Below, piece after piece: positions 52,982-64,000 of a stretch of 64,000 nucleotides of DNA. This DNA comes from JAOUEA01 sp963825685. Lineage in GTDB: Bacteria > Actinomycetota > UBA4738 > HRBIN12. Both the position numbers and the translations under genes were made by a program. The notes beneath the pieces are model-generated. The model saw nothing but the letters and a program-made list of their open reading frames with translations, made no database searches and had not been told where the DNA came from. How positions within the stretch are numbered: the first letter of the stretch is position 1; every line of letters begins with the position of its first letter. Where the stretch lies: NCBI GenBank assembly GCA_963825685.1, contig CAWGUD010000033.1, positions 68,868 through 132,867 on the forward strand. Reading direction: 5' to 3'.

Positions 52982-53784
52982 GCGCGCCGACGCAGGTGCT
53001 GCGACAGTTCCGCTTCACGAACCTCGCGTTCTGGCGCAACCCGGCGTCGGCGTTCTTCACGTTCGCGTTCCCCCTGCTGTTCCTCGTGATCTTCACGTCG
53101 CTCCTGGGCGGGAACGACGTGACCCTGCAGGGCACCGACCTCGCGCAGTCGCAGTACTTCGTGATCGCGATGGCCGCGTTCGGCGTGATCTCCGCGTGCT
53201 ACACGAACATCGCGATCTCCACGGTGTTCAACCGCGACGCGGGCATCCTCAAGCGCCTGCGCGGCACGCCCCTGCCGGGCGGCGCCTACCTCGCCGCGCG
53301 CGTGCTCCACGGCATGGTCGTCGGAGCGATCCTCGTGGTCATCACGATGACGTTCGGCACGCTCGTCTACGACGCTCCGATCCCGACCGGCATGGCCGCC
53401 GTCGAGTTCCTGCTCACGTTCCTCATCGGGTCGCTCTCGTTCGCCGCGCTCGCCCTCGCGTTCACGGCGGCCGTGCCCAACGCCGACGCCGCCCCGCCGC
53501 TCGTGAACGCCTCGATCCTGCCGCTGCTGTTCCTGTCGGGCATCTTCATCCCGCTCGGCGACCAGGCCCCGGCATGGATGCGCACGATCGCGAACGCCTT
53601 CCCCGTCAAGCCGTTCGCCGACGCCCTCTTCGGCAGCGCGTTCAGCGACGTCGCGGTGCGGACGCCGGCCGGGCCCGTGTTCCCGTTCGCCTTCGCCTGG
53701 TCCGACCTCGCGGTCGTGGCCGCATGGGGGCTCGCCGGCCTCCTGCTCGCCGTCCGGTTCTTCAGCTGGGAACCGCGGAAGTAG
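52978..53784 (+). CDS. ABC-2 type exporter permease
   Basis: 268 residues with six membrane segments (LLFLVIFTSLLGG, MVVGAILVVITMTFG, ...). The ABC-2 family block LKRLRGTPLPGGAYLAARV and the LFLSGIFIPLGDQAPAWM region are clear. GTG start overlaps the ATPase stop (GTGA). Last gene of the coaE-to-exporter operon. Confidence 0.9.
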   Translation: MSAPTQVLRQFRFTNLAFWRNPASAFFTFAFPLLFLVIFTSLLGGNDVTLQGTDLAQSQYFVIAMAAFGVISACYTNIAISTVFNRDAGILKRLRGTPLPGGAYLAARVLHGMVVGAILVVITMTFGTLVYDAPIPTGMAAVEFLLTFLIGSLSFAALALAFTAAVPNADAAPPLVNASILPLLFLSGIFIPLGDQAPAWMRTIANAFPVKPFADALFGSAFSDVAVRTPAGPVFPFAFAWSDLAVVAAWGLAGLLLAVRFFSWEPRK

Positions 53785-53797
53785 CGCGACCCCCTGC

Positions 53798-53803
53798 TAG
53801 GCT
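53798..53803 (+). promoter_or_regulatory. Extended -10 (TGCTAGGCT) before amino-acid transporter 2
   Basis: TAGGCT at 53798-53803 preceded by TGC, about 68 bases before the ATG at 53872. No clear -35; extended -10 promoters can work without one. Confidence 0.35.
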
Positions 53804-53871
53804 CCGGACCCTGGGCACGAGGCGGTGGATCGCCTGCCCGGGGACGTCACGAACGAGGGGGAAGAGGCGCG

Positions 53872-54780
53872 ATGCGGAAGTTCCTGCTCGGGCTCGCGGT
53901 GCTCGCGATCGTCGCGGCAGCGTGTGCGCCCGAAGACGACACCACCGAGCCCGCCGACAGCGGCGCCACCACCGAGCCGGCGCCTGTCGACGCCGCGACG
54001 TGCGCGGCCGACGCCGGCACCGTGAGCGACGGAGTGCTCACCGTCGGCACCGGCAACCCTGCGTTCCCGCCGTGGTGGGAAGGCGGCACGACCGACGAGA
54101 ACCCCGACTGGGAGTTCAACGACCCCTATCTCCTCGAGGGCTTCGAAGGGGCGACGGTGGGTGCGGTCGCCGAGCAGCTCGGATTCACCGCCGATCAGAT
54201 CGAGTTCGTGCCCGTGCCGTTCAACAAGTCGTTCGCGCCGGGGCCGAAGGAGTTCGACTTCGTGCTGCAGCAGATCTCGTACTCGGACAAGCGCGCCGGG
54301 GCGGTCGACTTCAGCGAGAGCTACTACGACGTGAACCAGGCGCTCGTCTCGGTGAAGGGTTCCGACATCGAGGGAGCGACCACGCTCGCGGAGCTCCAGT
54401 CGGCCAAACTCGGCGCCCCGCTCGGCACGACGAGCTTCGACTACATCGAGCAGAACATCCAGCCGACCGAGGAGCCCGCCGTCTACAACGATCTGAACGG
54501 GGCGGTGCAGGCCCTGAAGAACGGCCAGGTCGACGGCATCGTGGTCGACCTGCCGACCGCGTTCTTCGTGACCGCGGTCCAGATCCCGAAGGGCGTGATC
54601 GTGGGACAGTTCCCCACCGTCGGCGCGCAGGAGTACTTCGCGCTCGCCTTCGAGAAGGACAGCGCCTTCACGGAGTGCCTCGATCTGGCGTTGCAGGCGC
54701 TGAAGGAGGACGGCACCCTCGCCTCGATCCAGCAGGAGTGGTTGGCCGACAACGCATCAGCGCCCGTGATCGAGGGCTGA
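53872..54780 (+). CDS. Polar amino-acid ABC transporter binding lipoprotein (system 2)
   Basis: 302 residues. Lipobox IVAAAC (Cys at about 18), short acidic linker, then an SBP_bac_3 fold (LTVGTGNPAFPPWWEGG, FVLQQISYSDKRAGAVDFSESYYD, LGTTSFDYIEQ, AVQALKNGQVDGIVVDLPTA). An insert after PPWW before GFEGATVGAVAEQLG distinguishes it from system 1. Solute unknown. GGGGGAAGAGG ribosome site. First gene of a three-gene operon. Confidence 0.88.
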   Translation: MRKFLLGLAVLAIVAAACAPEDDTTEPADSGATTEPAPVDAATCAADAGTVSDGVLTVGTGNPAFPPWWEGGTTDENPDWEFNDPYLLEGFEGATVGAVAEQLGFTADQIEFVPVPFNKSFAPGPKEFDFVLQQISYSDKRAGAVDFSESYYDVNQALVSVKGSDIEGATTLAELQSAKLGAPLGTTSFDYIEQNIQPTEEPAVYNDLNGAVQALKNGQVDGIVVDLPTAFFVTAVQIPKGVIVGQFPTVGAQEYFALAFEKDSAFTECLDLALQALKEDGTLASIQQEWLADNASAPVIEG

Positions 54781-54796
54781 TCGAGTCGGAGGCTGA

Positions 54797-55717
54797 GTGG
54801 TGACGACAGGCTCGGGGGGCACCCCGAACCTCGAGCCACCGCTCGGCACTCCGAGCCACGATCCCGGCGCACCGCTGCCTCCGCACGGCAGCCGACGATC
54901 CCGCATCCTCGGGGGCGGCGACGCTGGCGCGCGCAGCGTCTGGATCGCGGTCGCCAGCACCGTGGTCTTCTTCGGGGTGGTCGCCGTCCTGATCGTGAAC
55001 TCGCCAGGATGGCCGGAGATCAAGAACACCTTCTTCAACGAGCGGGTCTTCAGGGAGAGCTTCCCGAAGATCGTTCGACAGTTCGGGACGAACATCTTCA
55101 TCTTCATCGTCGCGGAGGTGTTCGTGCTGATCGTCGCCCTGTTCTTCGCGGTGCTCCGCAGCCTGCCGGGCCCGGTCTTCGCGCCGCTCAGGATCCTCGC
55201 GATCGCCTACACGGACATCTTCCGAGGGATCCCGACGATCCTCGTGATCTCGCTGCTCGGCTTCGGCATGCCCGCCCTCCAACTGCAGGGTCTTCCCAAG
55301 AGCGAGGTGTTCTGGGCGATCGTCGCCTTGGTGCTCGTGTACTCGGCCTACGTGACGGAGGTGTACCGAGCGGGGATCGAGTCCGTGCACCCGAGCCAGA
55401 CCGCCGCGGCACGCTCGCTCGGCCTCTCGCGCATGCAATCGATGCGACACGTCGTGCTGCCGCAGGCTGTGCGGCGTGTCGTCCCACCCCTGCTCAACGA
55501 CTTCATCGGCCTGCAGAAGGACTCGGCGCTCGTCGCGTTCCTCGGAGTCGTGGAGGCGCTCCAGACGGCGAACATCATCTCGGCGGCGGAGTTCAACTAC
55601 ACACCGTTCGTCTCCCTCGCGCTCGTGTATCTGGTCATCACGATCCCGCAGACACGTTTCGTGGACTGGCTGATCGAACGGGATCGCCAGCGGAGACAAG
55701 GGGGGACGACGGTGTGA
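54797..55717 (+). CDS. Polar amino-acid ABC permease (system 2)
   Basis: 306 residues. HisM/GlnP-type permease: YTDIFRGIPTILVISLLGFG, VYSAYVTEVYRAGIESVHPSQ and EAA-loop AARSLGLSRMQSMRHVVLPQAVRRVVPP. An N-terminal 45-residue Gly/Pro-rich cytoplasmic extension precedes the first span. GTG start 16 bases after the binding protein; stop overlaps the ATPase (GTGA). Confidence 0.9.
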   Translation: MVTTGSGGTPNLEPPLGTPSHDPGAPLPPHGSRRSRILGGGDAGARSVWIAVASTVVFFGVVAVLIVNSPGWPEIKNTFFNERVFRESFPKIVRQFGTNIFIFIVAEVFVLIVALFFAVLRSLPGPVFAPLRILAIAYTDIFRGIPTILVISLLGFGMPALQLQGLPKSEVFWAIVALVLVYSAYVTEVYRAGIESVHPSQTAAARSLGLSRMQSMRHVVLPQAVRRVVPPLLNDFIGLQKDSALVAFLGVVEALQTANIISAAEFNYTPFVSLALVYLVITIPQTRFVDWLIERDRQRRQGGTTV

Positions 55718-56481
55718 ATCAGCCGAACGCTCCCGAGCCGCCGGCGATCGTGATCGAGGGGCTCCACAAGTCCTTCGGCGACCTGCAGGTGCTGCGAGGC
55801 GTCGACCTCGAGGTCGCCGACCACGAGGTGATCTGCCTGATCGGCGCCTCGGGCTCGGGCAAGTCCACGCTGCTGCGGTGCGTGAACCTGATCGAGCCGA
55901 TCGACGCCGGGCGCATCGTCGTCGAGGGCGACGAGATCACGGCGAAGGGCATCGACGTGAACGCGATCCGCCGGCGCATCGGCATCGTGTTCCAGTCGTT
56001 CAACCTGTTCCCGCACATGAGCGTGTTGCGCAACATCACGCTCGCGCCCACGAAGGTCGTCGGCACGAGGCCGTCGCAGGCCGAGACCGAGGCGCGCGAG
56101 CTGCTCGACCGGTTCGGGCTGGCCGACAAGGCCGAGGAGTACCCGGACCGCCTCTCGGGCGGCCAGCAGCAGCGCGTGGCGATCATGCGCGCCCTCGCGA
56201 TGAAGCCCGACATCATGCTGCTCGACGAGGTGACGAGCGCGCTCGACCCCGAGCTCGTGGCCGAGGTGCTCGACGTGATCCGTGAGCTCGCCGCCGCCGG
56301 CATGACGATGCTGATCGCGACCCACGAGATGGGCTTCGCGCGCGACATCGCGACCCGCGTCTGCTTCCTCGACGACGGCGTGATCGCGGAGCAGGGTCCG
56401 CCCGAGCAGATCTTCGGCGCCCCGCAGCAGGAGCGCACCGGTCAGTTCCTGGCCCGGATCGTCGCCGCCGGGCGCATGTGA
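55714..56481 (+). CDS. Polar amino-acid ABC ATPase (system 2)
   Basis: 255 residues. Walker A GASGSGKST, VFQSFNLFPHMSVLRNI, signature RLSGGQQQRVAIMRALA, H-loop ATHEMGFARDIA. Walker B reads IMLLDEVTSALDPEL, with Val replacing the usual Pro after DE. Start overlaps the permease stop. It ends two bases before the convergent cyclase-like gene's stop. Confidence 0.92.
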   Translation: MNQPNAPEPPAIVIEGLHKSFGDLQVLRGVDLEVADHEVICLIGASGSGKSTLLRCVNLIEPIDAGRIVVEGDEITAKGIDVNAIRRRIGIVFQSFNLFPHMSVLRNITLAPTKVVGTRPSQAETEARELLDRFGLADKAEEYPDRLSGGQQQRVAIMRALAMKPDIMLLDEVTSALDPELVAEVLDVIRELAAAGMTMLIATHEMGFARDIATRVCFLDDGVIAEQGPPEQIFGAPQQERTGQFLARIVAAGRM

Positions 56482-56482
56482 C

Positions 56483-59400
56483 TCACCCGAGGGCGCGCTC
56501 CACCGCCTCGAGGTCGTCGAGGTAGGGCATCGCCCCGAGCGCCTCGAACGTCGGGCGCGCCTCGGCCAGCCGCGAGCGGGCGTCGTCCGCCCGCCCGAGC
56601 TTCACGAGGCAGCGTGCGGATCCCACCCTCGAGAGCGCGGTCTCGAGGGGGAACCCGTAGACCTCCCACTCGGCCCCGACGCGCGCATGCAGGTCCAGGG
56701 CGAGGGCCGGGTCACCCCACGTCTCCTCGAACGCCGCCCGGCCGGTGTCGAACGAGAGCCGGAGCCGTCGCGACGAGCCCCCCTCGTCGATGTCGACGTC
56801 GAGGATCTCGGCCGCCCGGCTCGCGCTCGTCGGCCTTCACCAGCAGGCGCACCGCGAGCGGCAGGAACCCCGTCCGGAACGTCGGCTGCGACGCCGTCGA
56901 GGCGGTGAACGCATCGAGGTGCATCAGCATGGCGCGCCGCTCGTCGTCGGCGCACGCGATCTCGGCCGCGAGCAGGAACGCGGGCGCGAGGTACTCGACC
57001 GTCCCGAGCTGCGTCGCCCTGTCCATCAGCTCCTTCGCGCAGGCACGCGCCGTCTCGTGGTCACCCCTGCGCAGCGTCACCCATCCCTGGAACTGCACCG
57101 CGACCGACCCCGGCTGCGTCTCGCCCCCGTGGTCGGCGTCCCAGCCACGCAGCCAGGCGGCCGTGCTCAGCACGTGATCCCAGTCGCCGGTGTCGAACAG
57201 CGGCTCGAGCAGTCCTCCGCGGGCCCACGCGTAGGAGGTCTCGAGCCCGCGGGCTTGGCAGAACGCCGCCATCTCCTCCCACACCGGCTCCGAGGCGGCG
57301 GGGCCCCGGTGGTACCAGAGCTCGTACGCGTAGTTGTTGTACGCGACGGCCGTCTCCTCACCGAGCCCGTACTCCGCGCCCACGCGCAGCGCCTCGCGCA
57401 GATCGTCGAGCCCGGCCTCGTCGCCGAGCTTGCTGCGACTCGCCCCGCGGTACGTCAGGGCGAGCACTTCCTCCCGATCCAGCTCCATCTCCCGCGCGAG
57501 GCCGAGCGCTCGCTCCGACCACGAGACGCACGGGCGGAGCTCGCCGACGACCCAGAGGTGGCCGGCCATCCGGGTGGCCGCGTGCGCGAGCGCCGGCCCA
57601 GCAGGGTGAGCCTCGAGCACCCCGATCGCCTGCTGCAGCAGCGGCCCCTCCCCGTCGATATCGCCGCGCTCGAACCGCGACCGTGCGAGCATCACGGTCG
57701 CGTCGGCCGCCCCGATCTCGTCCTCGTGCAGGGCGAACAGGTCGACCGCCGCCCGCAGGTCGTCCTCGGCCTGATCGAACCGTCCCGCGACGAGGGCAGC
57801 GGTCCCGGCGCCGACCAGGGTGCGGGGCCGCCTCGGATCGTCGTCGGTCATCAGGTCGAGGGCTCGCCGGGCGTGGGCGAGCGAACGGGCGGGGTCGAGC
57901 CCGACGGCGCGACCCGATGCGGCCAGGAGGTGGTCGACCGCCCGATCGGCCATCTCCGCCGCCATCGCGTCGCCGGCCGCCAGGGCCAGATCGTGCGCCT
58001 CGGCGTAGTGGGAGGCCAGCCGCTCCTCCCGGTCGGCGGCGCCTCCGCCGAGCGTCGATCCGAGCCACTCCGCGACGGCCCGGTGCTTGCGGGCCCGATC
58101 CGCGCGAGGGATGCGCCCGTACGCCACGTCGCGCACGAGCACGTGCCGGAACGTGTACTCGGTCTGCCCGGCGACCGAGGTGGTCTTGGCGCGGCGCAGG
58201 ATCTCGCGTTCGACCAGCTCCTCGAGCGTGGTCCTCGTCACGTCGTCGGGGGCACCCGTGATCGCGGCGACCGCGCCGGGCCAGCACGTCAGGCCGACGA
58301 CGGCGGCATCCTGCGCGGCGGTGCGCAGCCTCGTCGGGAGTGCGTCGAGCCGCGACGAGAGCAGCGCCTGGATCGTCGGCGGGAGCGTGACCCGGCCGAC
58401 GCCCGCGCCGTCGGCTGCATCACGCCTCGTCTGATCGCGCAGCATGCGCATGAACTCCTCGGCGTACAACGGGTTCCCGCCCGATCGCTCCACCACGGCC
58501 TCGGCCATGTCGGCCGGCAGCGTGTCGCGGTCGCGCAGGGCGGCCACGAGCTGGGCGGTCTCGGCCTCCGACAGGGGAGCGAGCTGCATCGTCGTCGCCC
58601 CCGGGCGATCGCCCCATCCGGGCCGCACGTCGAAGAGCTCCCTGCGCCCCGCCACGATCACGGTGAGCGGCACGGCGCCGACGTTGTCGAGCAGCAGATC
58701 GAGGAACGAGAAGAGGGCCGGCGACGCGTCGTGCATGTCCTCGAACGTCAGGATCGTCGGGTTCTCCTGCGCGAGGCGCTCGACGAACGCCGACCACGCC
58801 GAGAACGTCTCCTCACGGGTGGCGTCGTCGGCCTCGGCACGTGCGGTGACGAGCGGCAGCAGGTGCCGGTGCAGCCGGTGCATCTCGTCCGGGGTCACGG
58901 TCACCCGCTGGAGCGTCTCCTCGAGCTTCGAGGCGACGGACTCGGGCGCATCGGAGTCGAGGATGCTCGCCTCGGCCTTCACGATGTCGGCGAACGGCGC
59001 GTACGCCGTCGTGTCGCCGTAGGGGGTCGGCCGTCCCATACGCCAGCGCACGAGCTCGGGGAGCTCGTCGGTCACGACCGACAGCTCCGCGATCAGCCGG
59101 CTCTTCCCGAGTCCGGCGTCCCCCACGATCGTGACCAACCGCGGGCGCAGGTCGCGCAGCGACGAGAGGAACTCGGTCCGCATCGTCCGCAGCTCGTCGC
59201 GGCGTCCGACGAACGGAGCGCCCATCGGGTCCGGCGGCTCGATCGCCATGCGCCCTCGCGACTCGATCGGGGCCCAGATCGGGATCGGCTCCGCCTTGCC
59301 CTTCACGGTGACCGGACGCAGCTCCTGCCACCGGAAGTTGAAGCGCGTCGCGAGGTAGGTGGACGCGGCGACCACGAGCCCGTCGGGCGGGGCGGTGGAC

Positions 59401-59891
59401 TGCAGCCGCGAGGCCGTGTTCACCACGTCGCCCGTCACCCGCTCGCCGATGCGCGGGCCGCGTCCGAGCGAGACGACGACCTCGCCGGTCGCGATGCCGA
59501 CCCGCACGGCGAGCGACGACGGGTCCTGCAGCCGCAGGCGCTGGATCTCCTCCCTGATGCGCAGCGCGGCCCGCACCGCACGCTCGGCGTCGTCCTCGTG
59601 GGTGACGGGCACCCCGAAGACCCCGAACACGACGTTGCCGACGACCTTCTCGACCGCCCCGCCGAACCCCTCGATCTGTCGCTGGAGCAGCTCGTGGAAG
59701 GGCCGCAGCGTCGCCGTGAGGTCCTCGGGGTCCACGCCCGGCTCGAAGCGTCGCTGCACGTCGACGACGTCGGCGAACAGCGCCGTGATCAGGCGGCGTT
59801 CCTCGCCGGGGGAGTCCAGCGGGGTGCCGCACGCGATGCAGAACCGAGCCTGCTCGGGGTTCTCGGCGCCACAGTTGGGACAGATCCGCAC
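56483..59891 (-). CDS. Cyclase-like / AAA ATPase / TPR regulator with degenerate cyclase site (one +1 frameshift)
   Basis: About 1135 residues when repaired. Order: zinc ribbon (CPNCGAENPEQARFCIACG, 4-22), class III cyclase domain (34-205), AAA ATPase with P-loop GDAGLGKS (257-264) and Walker B LTFEDMHDA, then TPR-like helices to the end. In the cyclase domain one metal Asp remains (FAD, 41) but the second, normally in GD, is Asn (VVGN, 86); the base/transition-state residues in NTASRL are kept. It is probably not an active cyclase but a nucleotide-sensing ATPase. The last 115 residues are in another frame; one base near 56821-56828 accounts for it. Targets unknown. Confidence 0.83.
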
Positions 59892-59940
59892 GCCCCGAGT
59901 CTACGGAGGCGTGTCGTGGGGAACGCCTAGACTTCGTGCG
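59892..59940. promoter_or_regulatory. Divergent leaderless promoters, cyclase-like gene / uvrB
   Basis: TAGACT on the minus strand (59903-59898) is six bases from the GTG of the cyclase-like gene. TAGACT on the plus strand (59928-59933) is seven bases from the uvrB ATG. Neither gene has a ribosome site. Both should make leaderless mRNA. No LexA box is obvious in the 49 bp. Confidence 0.5.
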
Positions 59941-61963
<2,023 letters not shown>

Positions 61964-61970
61964 ACGCGAC

Positions 61971-63630
61971 TCAGCCCGCCCGGTGGCGGTAGAAGTCGAC
62001 CTTCTCCGGCTCGAGGGGCGTGTTCCCGAGGATCAGGTCGGCCGACTTCTCGGCGAGCATCATCACCGGCGCGTAGATGTTCCCGTTCGTGACGTACGGC
62101 ATCGACGAGGCGTCGACGACGCGCAGGCCCTCGAGACCGTGGACCTTCATCGTGAGCGGGTCGAGCACCGACATGTCGTCGACGCCCATGCGCGCGGTGC
62201 ACGAGGGGTGCAGGGCGGTCTCGCCGTCCTTCGCGACCCAGGCGAGGATCTCCTCGTCGGTCTCGACGCTCGGACCCGGTGACATCTCGCCGCCGTTGAA
62301 CGGATCGAAGGCCGGCTGGGTCAGGATGTTCCGGGCGACGCGCACCGACTCGACCCACTCGCGACGGTCCTGGTCGGTCGAGAGGTAGTTGAAGCGCAAC
62401 GCCGGATGCACCCGCGGGTCGGTGCTCTTCAGCTTCACGGAGCCGCGCGCGTCGGAGTACATCGGGCCGATGTGCACCTGGTAGCCGTGGTCGCCCGAGG
62501 GCGCCGAGCCGTCGTAGCGGATCGCGATCGGCAGGAAGTGGAACATCAGGTTCGGGTAGTCGACGTCGTCGTTGCTGCGCACGAACCCGCCGGCCTCGAA
62601 GTGGTTCGTCGCGCCGAGCCCCGACCGCAGGAACAGCCACTGGGCGCCGATGAACGGCCGGCGCCACATCTTCATACCGGGTGCGATCGAGACGGGCTGG
62701 GTGCACGAGTACTGGACGTACACCTCGAGGTGGTCCTGCATGTGCTCGCCCACCCCGGGCACGTCGGCCACGACGTCGACGCCGAGCGCCTGGAGCTCCG
62801 CGGCGTTGCCCGACCCCCGAGAGCTGCAGCAGCTGGGGCGAGTTGAACGCCCCGCCGCAGAGCACGACCTCGCCGCCCATCGCGCGCTTCGGCGAGCCGT
62901 CGCGGCCCTGCGTGTACTCGACCCCGACCGCGCGCGTGCCGTCGAACAGGATCCTCGTGACGAACGCGCGCGTCTCGACGTCGAGGTTCGGGCGCGACAT
63001 CACCGGGTGCAGGTAGGCGCGCGCCGCCGACAGCCGTCGTCCACGATGGATCGTGCGGTCGAACGGCGCGAACCCCTCCTGCCGGAAGCCGTTCACATCG
63101 TCGGTGAGCGGATACCCGGCCTGCTGCACGGCCTCGAAGAACGCGCCGAACAGGGGGGTGGTCGCGGGGCCTCGTTCGAGCACGAGCGGTCCGGCGTGGC
63201 CGCGCATCGGGTCGGTCCGGTCCGACGCGAGCGTGCGTTCCATGCGCTTGAAGTAGGGGAGGCAGTGCGCGTAGTCCCACGTCTCCATGCCTGGGTCCGA
63301 AGCCCACCGCTCGTAGTCGAGCGGGTTCCCCCGCTGGAAGATCATGCCGTTGATGCTGCTCGAGCCGCCGAGCACCTTGCCGCGGGCGTGGTACACGCGC
63401 CGGCCGTTCATGTGCGGCTCGGGCTCGCTCTCGTACTTCCAGTCGTAGTACTTGCTGCCGATCGGGAAGGCGAGCGCCGCCGGCATGTGGATGAAGACGT
63501 CCCAGATGTAGTCGGGGCGCCCCGCCTCGAGCACGAGCACGCGGTTCGAGGGGTCCGACGACAGCCGGTTGCCGAGCGCGCTGCCGGCGGACCCGCCGCC
63601 GACGACCACGAAGTCGTACCGCCCACCCAT
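61971..63630 (-). CDS. GMC oxidoreductase, choline-dehydrogenase-like (one +1 frameshift)
   Basis: About 552 residues when repaired. FAD-binding N-terminus YDFVVVGGGSAGSALGNRL, GMC block HARGKVLGGSSSINGM and the second signature GGAFNSPQLLQLSGVG, where the frame breaks; dropping one base at 62809-62811 continues NAAELQALGVDVVADVPGVG. The C-terminal TALHPSCTARMGVDDMSVLDP holds the catalytic His and closely resembles BetA. It would oxidise choline or another alcohol using FAD; the alcohol is uncertain since no betaine aldehyde dehydrogenase is adjacent. ATG at 63630 with an AGGAGGGGC region upstream. Confidence 0.85.
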
Positions 63631-63744
63631 CGCGTGCCCCTCCTCGCCTTCGCCTGGCCGACCGCGCGAGCATGCACCAGTGGGCGGCGACGCGCATCGG
63701 GGTCGTTGCCGATCCCGCAACGCCACGACCGCGGAGCGCGGGGG

Positions 63745-63756
63745 TAGGGTTCGCCC
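63745..63756 (+). promoter_or_regulatory. -10 box TAGGGT for leaderless amidohydrolase gene
   Basis: TAGGGT at 63745-63750, six bases before the GTG at 63757. Same layout as the HisA-like gene's promoter. Confidence 0.45.
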
Positions 63757-64000
63757 GTGGCTCGACTCGTGATCCGTGCGCCGCTCGCGTGGCTCGGCCC
63801 CGGCCGAGCGACGCCCGACGTGCAGGTCACGTGCGAGGGCGGCTCGATCGTGGAGGTCGGCCGCGTGCATCCGGTGCCGGAGACCGACGAGCTGATCGTG
63901 GCCGACGGCTTCCTGATGCCGGCGGGCGCCGACCGGCACGTGCACGTCGGGCTGGGCGACCCCGTGGCGATCGTCCGAGGAGGCGTCACGGCCGTGCGCG
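63757..64000 (+). CDS. Amidohydrolase-family protein (5' part only)
   Basis: The first 81 residues of a protein cut by the window end. LVIRAPLAWLGPGRATPDVQV and IVEVGRVHPVPETDELIVADGFLMPAGADRHVHV form the beta-sandwich start and the first metal-binding HxH (DRHVHV) of the amidohydrolase superfamily, followed by GGVTAVR. Dihydroorotase, imidazolonepropionase and related deacylases share this; the specific reaction cannot be told. GTG start preceded by TAGGGT. Confidence 0.7.
   Translation, partial: MARLVIRAPLAWLGPGRATPDVQVTCEGGSIVEVGRVHPVPETDELIVADGFLMPAGADRHVHVGLGDPVAIVRGGVTAVR

Noticed and set aside
56745..59930. Very long open frame opposite the cyclase-like gene
   Set aside because: Arg/His/Pro-rich shadow frame without recognisable domains; the minus-strand protein has clear zinc, cyclase, P-loop and TPR parts.

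Overview
The window is 64 kb of very GC-rich DNA (roughly 70% by eye) with almost exclusively G/C third codon positions, many GTG starts and tight ATGA/GTGA/TTGA gene overlaps. Gene content points to an Actinomycetota genome, probably a deep-branching, non-mycolic-acid lineage (the class is inference). The evidence is a dcw cluster that runs murE to ftsZ without ftsA and continues into yggS, sepF, yggT and divIVA; a Thermus/archaeal-like ileS behind a T-box; a four-domain S1 protein with an acidic tail; and a PolA with a degenerate proofreading domain. No phage, transposase, integrase or CRISPR array was seen.

Layout. 1-14.2 kb: cell-wall and division operon, murE(partial)-murF-mraY-murD-ftsW-murG-murC-murB-ftsQ, then ftsZ from its own promoter, then yggS-sepF-yggT-divIVA and a small membrane ORF. 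14.2-17.4 kb: ileS on the minus strand with a T-box leader. 17.7-23.5 kb: yggU, a DksA/TraR-type zinc protein, lspA, rluD, dnaE. 23.5-24.2 kb: a LON-domain protein (minus). 24.2-27.8 kb: a HisA-like protein followed by trpC-trpB-trpA. 27.9-34.6 kb: a branched-chain amino-acid (Liv) ABC operon with an extra membrane protein, ending in an ornithine-cyclodeaminase-like gene. 34.7-35.8 kb: a broken alpha/beta-hydrolase-cyclase gene of foreign codon use abutting tRNA-Leu(CAA). 35.8-39.8 kb: an orphan Liv-type binding lipoprotein and a polar amino-acid ABC transporter. 40.2-44.7 kb: a ferric-iron ABC transporter and a DtxR-family regulator (minus). 44.8-53.8 kb: polA, rpsA, coaE, a HAD hydrolase, DUF2203, a D-2-hydroxyacid dehydrogenase and an ABC-2 exporter. 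53.9-56.5 kb: a second polar amino-acid ABC transporter. 56.5-64 kb: a cyclase-like/AAA/TPR regulator (minus), uvrB, a choline-dehydrogenase-like GMC oxidoreductase (minus) and the start of an amidohydrolase.

Quality caveat. At least 19 single-base frameshifts interrupt otherwise well conserved genes, several of them essential (murC, ftsZ, rpsA three times, uvrB, livM twice). Every one is a net +1 insertion and most lie in GG/CC/GGG/CCC runs. The bias points to assembly or sequencing error rather than biology, so these genes are annotated as single CDSs spanning the shift.

Regulation readable in the DNA. A TTGACG - 17/18 nt - TAnnnT promoter recurs before ftsZ, dnaE, rpsA and the iron-transport operon. 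Many other operon heads carry TAGACT/TAGGGT-like -10 boxes 6-10 nt before the start codon, implying leaderless mRNAs. An Ile T-box precedes ileS, TTCGG/CCGAA dyads flank the iron operon promoter, and two DnaA-box-like sites form a dyad in the dnaE leader. I found no clearly novel multi-gene system. The most unusual items are the active-site-degenerate HisA-like protein beside trpC, the pseudo-cyclase regulator, the extra membrane protein in the liv operon and the tRNA-Leu junction.
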